A DNA stretch of 11,079 nt from Pseudomonadota bacterium (GTDB taxonomy: Bacteria > Pseudomonadota > Alphaproteobacteria > Rhizobiales > Xanthobacteraceae), in NCBI GenBank assembly GCA_023431725.1, contig JAEYVN010000020.1:1-11079 (forward strand). The letters are read 5' to 3'. A program made the translations under genes and the position numbers. The notes under the pieces were generated by a model. The model was not told the origin of the DNA and ran no database searches. It worked only from the letters and a program-made list of their open reading frames with translations. Below, piece after piece: positions 1 to 6,118 of the stretch (positions are counted from its first letter, which is position 1; every line of letters starts with the position of its first letter).

Positions 1-687
1 GTGATCGGCCTGCCGGCCACCGGTTTCTCGTCCGGTCAGGCGCTGGCGCTGATGGATCAGATCGCGGAACGCACCTTGCCGCCTGGCGCAGGCTTTGAAT
101 GGACCGCGATGTCCTATCAGGAAAAGGCCGTCGGCAATCAGCTCTACATCATCCTCGCGCTGGCGATGTTGCTGGTCTATCTCGTGCTGGCCGGACAATA
201 TGAAAGCTGGTACGCGCCGCTCGCCATCATTCTTTCGGTGCCGTTGGCGCTGGTCGGTCCGGTGATCGCGCTCAATGGACTGAAAGGCTCCGGTCTCGAC
301 AATAATCTTTATGTGCAGATTGGCCTCGTCCTGCTGATCGCGCTCGCGGCCAAGAACGCCATCCTGATCGTCGAGGTGGCGCGCGAATGGCGTGTGCGCG
401 ATGGCAAGCCGATCATCGAGTCTGCCGTCGGCGCCGCCAAGGCGCGTTTCCGCGCAATCCTGATGACGTCGTTCGCCTTCATCATCAGCATGGTCCCGCT
501 GGTGCTGGCGACGGGAGCGGGCGCCAGCGCCCGCAAGTCGATCGGCATCACCGTGTTCAGCGGCATGCTGGCCTCGACCTGTCTGGCGGTGCTGTTCGTG
601 CCCGCGCTGTTCGTGGTGATTCAGCGGTTCGAGGAATGGCTGCAATCGCGCAAGGCGGCGAAGGCTGAGGCGAAAGTCGCGGGTTAA
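1..687 (+). CDS. RND (HAE1/AcrB-family) efflux pump inner-membrane permease, 3' part only
   Basis: This is the C-terminal 228 residues of a proton-driven RND drug/solute exporter, the inner-membrane subunit of a tripartite pump. The match to AcrB/MexB is clear by eye. It has the periplasmic strand ending in a WTAMSYQEK segment (AcrB has WTGMSYQER). This is followed by a membrane helix ending at GQYESW, then LSVPLALVG, then GLVLLIALAAKNAILIVE, where AcrB has GLSAKNAILIVEFA. After that come RAILMTSFAFI with MVPLVLATGAGA, and a last helix ending in FVPALFVVI. About five membrane segments are visible. The frame is open from base 1, so the GTG there is almost certainly an internal valine codon and about 800 residues lie outside the window. 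The stop is TAA at 685-687. The adaptor and outer-membrane channel genes are not visible. The substrate cannot be read from this part; the family call is secure. Confidence 0.95.
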   Translation: MIGLPATGFSSGQALALMDQIAERTLPPGAGFEWTAMSYQEKAVGNQLYIILALAMLLVYLVLAGQYESWYAPLAIILSVPLALVGPVIALNGLKGSGLDNNLYVQIGLVLLIALAAKNAILIVEVAREWRVRDGKPIIESAVGAAKARFRAILMTSFAFIISMVPLVLATGAGASARKSIGITVFSGMLASTCLAVLFVPALFVVIQRFEEWLQSRKAAKAEAKVAG

Positions 688-730
688 GGAGATGTTGACG
701 TTAAGGCGGGGTAAACCGCACCAGTCATAA

Positions 731-759
731 TTTCGACGCTCCGGCGCCTATGCTATGAT
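731..759 (+). promoter_or_regulatory. Possible promoter for cpoB-tilS
   Basis: TTTCGA (731-736) and TATGAT (754-759) are separated by exactly 17 bases and lie 35 nt before the cpoB ATG. The -10 box is good (5 of 6 against TATAAT) and the -35 box is poor. A small inverted repeat, TACGT (762-766) and ACGTA (773-777), lies in the presumed leader. The 107-nt gap after the RND gene makes a separate promoter plausible, but this is consensus matching by eye only. Confidence 0.3.
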
Positions 760-794
760 CGTACGTCAATCCACGTATCGTTGAGTTCGTATCC

Positions 795-1904
795 ATGCGC
801 TTGAAGCCGCATCTGTTCGCAATGGGCCTGTCTTTCCTGGTGGCGGGAGTCCTGCCTGCCGCCGCGCAGATGACGGCGTCCGACATCGTCATGCGGCTCG
901 ATGCCCTTGAGAATCAGATCCGCCAGCTGACCGGGCAGGTCGAGCAATTGCAGTACCGCAACCAGCAGCTCGAACAGCAGTTGCGCCGTACGACCGAGGA
1001 TAATGAGTTTCGCTTCCAGGAACTGGGCGGGAAGGGCGGCGGTTCGCGCGCGGCGCAGCCGCAGCGTCAGGCGCCACAGGCCCAGCCGCCGGTGCCACAG
1101 GGAGCGCCGCAGACCATTCCCGGCCGCCGGTCGGAGATCGACCCGGGCATGAACGATCCCCGTGCGGCCGATCCGCGCCTCTCCCAGCGCGGCGTCGACC
1201 AGCGCGACAACCAGAATTTTGCGGCGGCCCCGAATGTCGGCGGTCGCCGTGGCGACGCCTTCGATCCCAATGCAAATCCTGCCGCGCCGGGCGCACCGCG
1301 CGCACTCGGTTCCTTGCCGCCGGGGCAGCCGTCGGTGCAGCAGCGCGCGGGTGATGATGACGGCTCGGTCGGTGCGCGTGGTGGCCGTGAACCCGGCCAG
1401 CCGCTCGACCTGTCGACCATGGCCAACAACGCGGTGAATGATCCTTCGCTTCGCCGCGGCATGCCGCCTCAGCGTAACATGGGCGATGGCGAGACCATGG
1501 CGGCCGTCTCGCCGCCCGGCAATTCACCGCGCGATCATTTCGATCTCGGCTACGGCTATGTCCAGCGCAAGGATTACGCGTCGGCGGAGCAGACCTTCCG
1601 CGATTTCCTGCAGCGCTATCCGAACGATCGCATGGCCTCCGACGCCAATTACTGGCTCGGCGAAAGCCTGTTCCAGCGCCAGCGCTATCAGGATGCGGCC
1701 GAAGCCTATCTGGTCGTGACGACCAAGTACGAGAACGCGGGCCGGGCGCCCGACGCGCTGCTTCGTCTGGGTCAGTCGCTGGCTGCGATCGGCCAGAAGG
1801 AAATGGCCTGCGCCTCCTTCGCCGAAGTCGGACGCAAATATCCGCGCTCGTCGGTTGCTGTGAAGCAGGGCGTCGAGCGGGAACAGAAGCGTGTCCGCTG
1901 CTGA
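795..1904 (+). CDS. cpoB: CpoB/YbgF, Tol-Pal-associated periplasmic TPR protein
   Basis: A periplasmic protein that in E. coli links the Tol-Pal outer-membrane constriction machine to PBP1B/LpoB peptidoglycan synthesis. Residues 1-24 form a signal peptide (basic start, hydrophobic core, cleavage likely after PAAA before Q25). Residues about 30-75 are a Q/L-rich coiled coil, the YbgF trimerisation segment. Residues about 78-240 are a long low-complexity P/Q/R/G/A linker. Residues about 245-360 hold three TPR-like repeats, with motifs such as HFDLGYGYVQRKDYASAEQTF, NYWLGESLFQRQRY and ALLRLGQSLAAIGQKEMACA. At 369 residues it is longer than E. coli CpoB (about 260), mostly because of the linker. 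The final residue is cysteine, with another cysteine in the last TPR. The ATG at 795 gives a proper signal peptide, but its ribosome binding site is weak. The gene overlaps tilS downstream by 14 nt. Confidence 0.92.
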   Translation: MRLKPHLFAMGLSFLVAGVLPAAAQMTASDIVMRLDALENQIRQLTGQVEQLQYRNQQLEQQLRRTTEDNEFRFQELGGKGGGSRAAQPQRQAPQAQPPVPQGAPQTIPGRRSEIDPGMNDPRAADPRLSQRGVDQRDNQNFAAAPNVGGRRGDAFDPNANPAAPGAPRALGSLPPGQPSVQQRAGDDDGSVGARGGREPGQPLDLSTMANNAVNDPSLRRGMPPQRNMGDGETMAAVSPPGNSPRDHFDLGYGYVQRKDYASAEQTFRDFLQRYPNDRMASDANYWLGESLFQRQRYQDAAEAYLVVTTKYENAGRAPDALLRLGQSLAAIGQKEMACASFAEVGRKYPRSSVAVKQGVEREQKRVRC

Positions 1905-2931
1905 CGATCCGGCGCCACTGCCGTTGATCGAAGCCCGTGCGCTGTTCGCACCTTTCGCGAAAGAAAAATCCATCGTCATTGCCGTTTCGGGCGGGCCGGA
2001 TTCCACGGCGTTGCTCTGGCTCGCGGCGCGCTGGCGGTTCGCGCGCAAAAGCGGACCCGCCATTGTCGCAGTAACGATCGACCACGGTCTGCGCGCGGAA
2101 TCGGCACGGGAAGCGACTGCGGTGAAGCGCTTCGCCCGCGCTCTGGGCGTTGCGCATCGGACCTTGCGCTGGACCGGCGACAAGCCGGCGACGGGTCTTC
2201 AGGAAGCCGCGCGTCATGCCCGCTACGCCCTGCTTGCGAAATCGGCAGCACAGGCCGGTGCACGTTATGTGCTCACCGCGCATACCCTGGACGATCAGGC
2301 GGAAACGGTTTTGCTGCGGCTTCTGCGCGGCAGCGGGCTGTCCGGTTTGCAGGCGATGACGGCGATGTCGCCATATCCCGGCCAGCCCGGACTGGTGTTG
2401 GCGCGCCCCATGCTCTCGATTGCCAAGGCGCGGCTCATTGCCACGCTTGAGGAGGCCGGCATCCCCTTCGCCGATGATCCCAGCAACCGCGATCCGCGCC
2501 ACACCCGCGTTCGCCTGCGTGCATTGATGCCGGCATTGATGGCGGAAGGGCTGACGGCGCGACGTATGTCGACCCTCGCGGCTCGATTGCAGCGCGCCGA
2601 GGCCGCCCTTCGCATCGCCGTCACCGACGCGTCGGCTCAGGTCGTCGTGGCGTCCGGAAATAATGGCGCGGGGGTGGTCTTCGATCGCGGTCGTTTCCAG
2701 CGTTTGCCCGCGGAAATCGGCCTGCGACTGCTAGGGCAGGCCATCGACAGGGTCGGGCATGAAGGGCCGGTGGAACTCGGCAAGCTGGAGGCCCTGTTCG
2801 AAACCATGCGGGACGCCGAAACACTTCGCCGCACCCTGGCCGGGGCCATGATTTCCCTGAAAACGGCTGAAATTCTCGTCGAAGCCGCCCCGCTGCGCCG
2901 ACCTAAAGGCGCCCGCGGAAGCCGGCCTTAA
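1891..2931 (+). CDS. tilS: tRNA(Ile)-lysidine synthetase
   Basis: A cytoplasmic enzyme that uses ATP to attach lysine to C34 of the CAU-anticodon tRNA-Ile. This makes the tRNA read AUA and accept isoleucine rather than methionine. The N-terminal PP-loop is explicit: SGGPDS at residues 33-38, then DHGLR at 64-68 and HTLDDQAET at 131-139 followed by LLRLLRGSGLSGL. DDPSNRD (195-201) with the following R-rich stretch is also a family signature. At 346 residues it is shorter than E. coli TilS (432), so the far C-terminal domain seems reduced; compact TilS forms are known. The GTG start at 1891 lies inside the last codons of cpoB, with a GGGAA-type sequence about 8 nt upstream. No other start fits before the PP-loop, so translational coupling with cpoB is likely. 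It is expected to be essential wherever this decoding route is the only one. Confidence 0.94.
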   Translation: MSAADDPAPLPLIEARALFAPFAKEKSIVIAVSGGPDSTALLWLAARWRFARKSGPAIVAVTIDHGLRAESAREATAVKRFARALGVAHRTLRWTGDKPATGLQEAARHARYALLAKSAAQAGARYVLTAHTLDDQAETVLLRLLRGSGLSGLQAMTAMSPYPGQPGLVLARPMLSIAKARLIATLEEAGIPFADDPSNRDPRHTRVRLRALMPALMAEGLTARRMSTLAARLQRAEAALRIAVTDASAQVVVASGNNGAGVVFDRGRFQRLPAEIGLRLLGQAIDRVGHEGPVELGKLEALFETMRDAETLRRTLAGAMISLKTAEILVEAAPLRRPKGARGSRP

Positions 2932-3038
2932 CCACGGCAAAAACTCAATCGGCAGAAAGGCTTCGGACCCGCTAAGAATTGAGGCGCGGGGGCGGGATTG
3001 TTAGCCGTTTTTCAGTGGTAATCAGCGGCGATCGTTCT

Positions 3039-3068
3039 CTTGGCAGGCGGTGTTCGCAGACATACATT
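3039..3068 (+). promoter_or_regulatory. Likely ftsH promoter, with resemblance to an alphaproteobacterial RpoH site
   Basis: TTGGCA (3040-3045) and TACATT (3063-3068) are separated by 17 bases, a fair housekeeping-type promoter (5 of 6 and 4 of 6 matches). The same bases also read as CTTG (3039-3042), 18 bases, then CATACAT (3061-3067). This is close to the alphaproteobacterial heat-shock pattern CTTG-N17/18-CYTAT-T. It would leave a leader of about 75 nt before the ftsH ATG. Heat-shock control of ftsH is established in several bacteria; which sigma factor acts here is inference. Confidence 0.45.
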
Positions 3069-3150
3069 GGCCACCACGGGGATGATATTTAGTTCCTGCG
3101 CTATCTGAACAGCACGCCGCGCCGGCCACCGCGGACAACAAGGACGAGTG

Positions 3151-5073
3151 ATGAACGCAAACCTTCGCAACTTCGCCCTCTGGGTGATTATCGTCTTGCT
3201 GGTGCTTGCGTTGTTCACTTTGTTCCAGTCGCCCAATCAGCGCCAGGCGGCGCAGGACATCTCGTTCTCGCAGCTGCTGACCGAGGTCGATCAGGGCCGG
3301 GTGCGCGAGGTGGTGATCCAGGGGCCCGAAATTCACGGCTCGTTCACCGACGGCAAGCCCTTCAACACCTATTCTCCGAACGATCCGACGCTGGTGCAGC
3401 GCCTGTATGGCAAGGGCGTTCAGATCACCGCGCGCTCGCCGCAGGAGCAGGTGCCGTGGTTCGTGTCGCTGCTGCTGTCGTGGCTGCCGTTCATCGCGCT
3501 GATCGGCGTCTGGATATTCCTGTCGCGGCAGATGCAGGGCGGCGCCGGCAAGGCGATGGGCTTCGGCAAGTCGCGGGCGAAGCTGCTGACTGAAGCGCAT
3601 GGCCGCGTGACCTTTGAAGACGTCGCCGGCGTCGATGAGGCCAAGCAGGATCTGCAGGAGATCGTCGAATTCCTGCGCGACCCCTCGAAATTCCAGCGCC
3701 TCGGCGGACGCATTCCGCGCGGCGTGTTGCTGGTTGGCCCTCCCGGTACCGGTAAGACGCTGATCGCGCGCGCCGTCGCCGGTGAAGCCAATGTGCCGTT
3801 CTTCACGATCTCGGGTTCGGACTTCGTTGAAATGTTCGTCGGTGTCGGCGCCAGCCGCGTCCGCGACATGTTCGAGCAGGCCAAGAAGAATGCGCCGTGC
3901 ATCATCTTCATCGACGAAATCGATGCGGTCGGCCGTCATCGCGGTGCCGGTCTCGGCGGCGGCAATGACGAGCGCGAACAGACCCTCAATCAGCTGCTGG
4001 TCGAGATGGACGGCTTCGAGGCGAACGAGGGCATCATCCTCATCGCTGCGACCAACCGTCCTGACGTGCTCGATCCGGCGCTGCTGCGTCCGGGCCGCTT
4101 CGACCGTCAGGTCATCGTGCCGAACCCGGATGTGGTCGGTCGCGAGCAGATCCTGAAAGTGCACGTCCGCAAGGTGCCGCTGGCGCCGGACGTGAACCTG
4201 AAGACCATCGCTCGCGGTACGCCCGGCTTCTCGGGTGCGGACCTGATGAACCTGGTCAACGAAGCTGCCCTCATGGCCGCGCGTCGCAACAAGCGTATGG
4301 TCACGCAGCACGAATTCGAAGACGCCAAGGACAAGGTGATGATGGGCGCCGAGCGCAAATCGCTCGTCATGACCGAGGAAGAGAAGATGCTGACCGCCTA
4401 TCACGAAGGCGGGCATGCCATCGTCGCTTTCAACGTGCCGGCCACCGATCCTGTCCACAAGGCCACGATCATCCCGCGCGGCCGCGCCCTTGGTATGGTC
4501 ATGCAATTGCCGGAACGCGACAAGCTGTCGATGAGCTTCGAGCAGATGACCTCGCGCCTTGCGATCATGATGGGCGGCCGGGTCGCCGAAGAGATGATCT
4601 TCGGGCACGACAAGGTGACCTCGGGCGCGCAGTCCGACATCGAGCAGGCCACGCGCCTTGCCCGCATGATGGTGACGCGCTGGGGCTTCTCGCCGGAACT
4701 CGGCACGGTGGCCTATGGCGAGAACCAGGAAGAGGTGTTCCTCGGTCACTCGGTGTCGCGTCAGCAGAATATTTCGGAATCGACCGCTCAGAAGATCGAC
4801 AACGAAGTCCGTCGTCTGGTCGAGCAGGGTCTATCCGAAGCACGGAATATCCTGACGGCGAAGCGTGCTGACCTGGAGACGCTGGCCAAAGGCCTGCTGG
4901 AATACGAGACGCTCTCCGGCGACGAGATCAAGGATCTTCTTGATGGCAAGCCGCCGGTGCGCGAAGGCTTCTCGGAGCCGTCGCAGCCGCGAGCCTCGGC
5001 GGTGCCGCCGGCTGGCAAGAGCCGTCCGCGGCAGGAGCCGGATGCCGGCATGGAGCCGCAGCCGCAGGCTTGA
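3151..5073 (+). CDS. ftsH: ATP-dependent zinc metalloprotease FtsH
   Basis: A membrane-anchored AAA+ protease, working as a hexamer, that extracts and degrades misfolded membrane proteins and regulators such as RpoH and LpxC. Counting from the ATG at 3151 (640 residues), it has membrane segments at about 8-25 and 103-124 around a short periplasmic domain. Walker A is GPPGTGKT (196-203), the pore loop MFVGVG (228-233) and Walker B IIFIDE (251-256). The second region of homology is [19 protein letters not shown] (301-319). The zinc site is HEGGH (418-422), with D496 in SDIEQAT as the likely third ligand. All key residues are present. The tail after about 600 is Pro/Gln-rich and probably flexible. 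A GTG at 3148 directly precedes the ATG, but AAGGA (3140-3144) is spaced correctly only for the ATG. It follows tilS by 219 nt and likely has its own promoter. Confidence 0.97.
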   Translation: MNANLRNFALWVIIVLLVLALFTLFQSPNQRQAAQDISFSQLLTEVDQGRVREVVIQGPEIHGSFTDGKPFNTYSPNDPTLVQRLYGKGVQITARSPQEQVPWFVSLLLSWLPFIALIGVWIFLSRQMQGGAGKAMGFGKSRAKLLTEAHGRVTFEDVAGVDEAKQDLQEIVEFLRDPSKFQRLGGRIPRGVLLVGPPGTGKTLIARAVAGEANVPFFTISGSDFVEMFVGVGASRVRDMFEQAKKNAPCIIFIDEIDAVGRHRGAGLGGGNDEREQTLNQLLVEMDGFEANEGIILIAATNRPDVLDPALLRPGRFDRQVIVPNPDVVGREQILKVHVRKVPLAPDVNLKTIARGTPGFSGADLMNLVNEAALMAARRNKRMVTQHEFEDAKDKVMMGAERKSLVMTEEEKMLTAYHEGGHAIVAFNVPATDPVHKATIIPRGRALGMVMQLPERDKLSMSFEQMTSRLAIMMGGRVAEEMIFGHDKVTSGAQSDIEQATRLARMMVTRWGFSPELGTVAYGENQEEVFLGHSVSRQQNISESTAQKIDNEVRRLVEQGLSEARNILTAKRADLETLAKGLLEYETLSGDEIKDLLDGKPPVREGFSEPSQPRASAVPPAGKSRPRQEPDAGMEPQPQA

Positions 5074-5098
5074 CCGCCGGCTGATAACTGATCTGGTG

Positions 5099-5127
5099 AT
5101 CGCCCGCGCAAGCGGGCGATTGCTTTT
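5099..5127 (+). terminator. Rho-independent terminator after ftsH
   Basis: A perfect 9-bp stem, ATCGCCCGC (5099-5107) and GCGGGCGAT (5112-5120), closes a GCAA tetraloop. It is followed by TGCTTTT, so the T tract is short. It lies 25 nt past the ftsH stop and only 12 nt before the next start codon; that gene's ribosome binding site begins almost directly after the T run. Confidence 0.75.
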
Positions 5128-5139
5128 CAGGGGAGTGAC

Positions 5140-5781
5140 ATGCCGCTCCAGAACCGGGTCTCTCCATTCGGCGAATTGTTCGCGCATACCGCGCGCGGCA
5201 CAGTGATGGGCAATCGCGGCGGCCGCATTCATGGCGCAGTGCAGAATCTCGGCCCACGCCGCTGGGCCTCGAAGCAATGGATTTGCTGTGCGCTCGCGTT
5301 CAAGGACCGCCAACGACGTGTCTGGGGCGACAGCTACACCGAGTTGTTCTTTCTCGATGAAGTGACTGCGCTGGCTGCGGGGCATCGGCCGTGCTTCGAG
5401 TGCAGGCGCGCCGATGCGAAAACATTTGCGGAATGCTGGGCGCATTCGACGGGACGCAAGCCAGCTGCCGGTGAGATGGACGGCGTTCTCCATGCTCAGC
5501 GGCTTGATGGACGGGCCAAGCGCCTCCATCGAATGCGCCTCTCTAGTCTGCCTAACGGAGCGATGATTGCGCGCGACAACGACGCCTATGTAGTCATCGA
5601 CGACCTGCTCATGCGCTGGACGCCGGCGGGCTATGAGCAGCTTTTGTCTCGCGCACGCAACCAAACGGTCCTTGTACTCACGCCGCCTGCCATCCTTGAT
5701 GTGCTGGCGGGCGGCTATCAGCCGCTATGGCATTCCAGTGCGAGAAGCGAATCCCGCACGGCGGCGGCGACGGATCGTTAA
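5140..5781 (+). CDS. Conserved protein of unknown function with an Ada-like GHRPCxxCR motif
   Basis: A 213-residue soluble protein with no signal peptide or membrane segment. From memory it resembles an uncharacterised alphaproteobacterial family whose members start MPLQNRV and share MGNRG, RRWASKxW, TELFFLDE, GHRPCFxCRR, EMDxVLHAxRL and a C-terminal TPP...L..GY.P.WH segment. I cannot assign a function. Residues 69-90 (LFFLDE...AAGHRPCFECRR) resemble the second half of the zinc site of the Ada DNA-repair protein (FF....A..AGFRPCKRCRP), with C85 and C88 as the CxxC. A second ligand pair is not obvious; C49-C50 or C99 with nearby histidines are candidates. AGGGGA at 5129-5134 is 5 nt before the ATG at 5140 and supports this start. 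Transcription would come from read-through of the ftsH terminator or from a promoter inside ftsH. The protein is very likely real; its biochemical role is unknown. Confidence 0.85.
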   Translation: MPLQNRVSPFGELFAHTARGTVMGNRGGRIHGAVQNLGPRRWASKQWICCALAFKDRQRRVWGDSYTELFFLDEVTALAAGHRPCFECRRADAKTFAECWAHSTGRKPAAGEMDGVLHAQRLDGRAKRLHRMRLSSLPNGAMIARDNDAYVVIDDLLMRWTPAGYEQLLSRARNQTVLVLTPPAILDVLAGGYQPLWHSSARSESRTAAATDR

Positions 5782-6118
5782 GAAACTCTGAATCCCTTCA
5801 TTCATGCGTCATATCATTGAAGCACGAGGGATGGTTCATTTTTACCGTTCATAAACCACGTTTGGGCTTTGTTGTTCCAGTGGCTGTTTGCGTCGTTCGG
5901 ATTTCAGCGAGCCCGAACAATGCAAACGGATTACTCCGGCATCTGCGCGATACAGGCGAGGTTATCGGACACGGATCTACTTGTTTCCGCTGCCGGTCGA
6001 GGGAGGAGGGCCGGTCATCAGGCCGTAACGTGAATTACAGGGGCGGCCTGCCGCTTCACTTAAACAAAATAAATCGACCTCATGCCCCAACGGGCCCTAC
6101 CTACACGAGACCTCATAA
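5782..6118. other. Gene-free stretch upstream of the chemoreceptor gene
   Basis: These 337 nt contain no convincing coding region and are less GC-rich than their surroundings. Visible elements are the inverted repeat GTTCGG (5895-5900) with CCGAAC (5913-5918), and a possible leader hairpin in which GTGAA (6030-6034) pairs with TTCAC (6055-6059) around an inner GCGG/CCGC stem (6043-6054). An A-rich tract follows at about 6061-6073. The chemoreceptor promoter should be here, but I find no confident -35/-10 or sigma-54 site. Confidence 0.5.

Noticed and set aside
1..3. GTG at the first base as a true start codon
   Set aside because: The sequence continues smoothly the AcrB-type periplasmic domain, so the real start lies left of the window.
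700..716. GCGG...CCGC hairpin after the RND gene as a terminator
   Set aside because: The stem is only 4 bp and no T run follows.
889..2502. 537-codon minus-strand open frame across cpoB and tilS
   Set aside because: Arginine/proline-rich composition typical of a shadow frame; both genes on the plus strand are well identified.
3022..4749. 575-codon open frame antisense to ftsH
   Set aside because: It mirrors the ftsH codons, is rich in H, R, A and D without any domain pattern, and has no ribosome binding site; long antisense frames are common in GC-rich genes.
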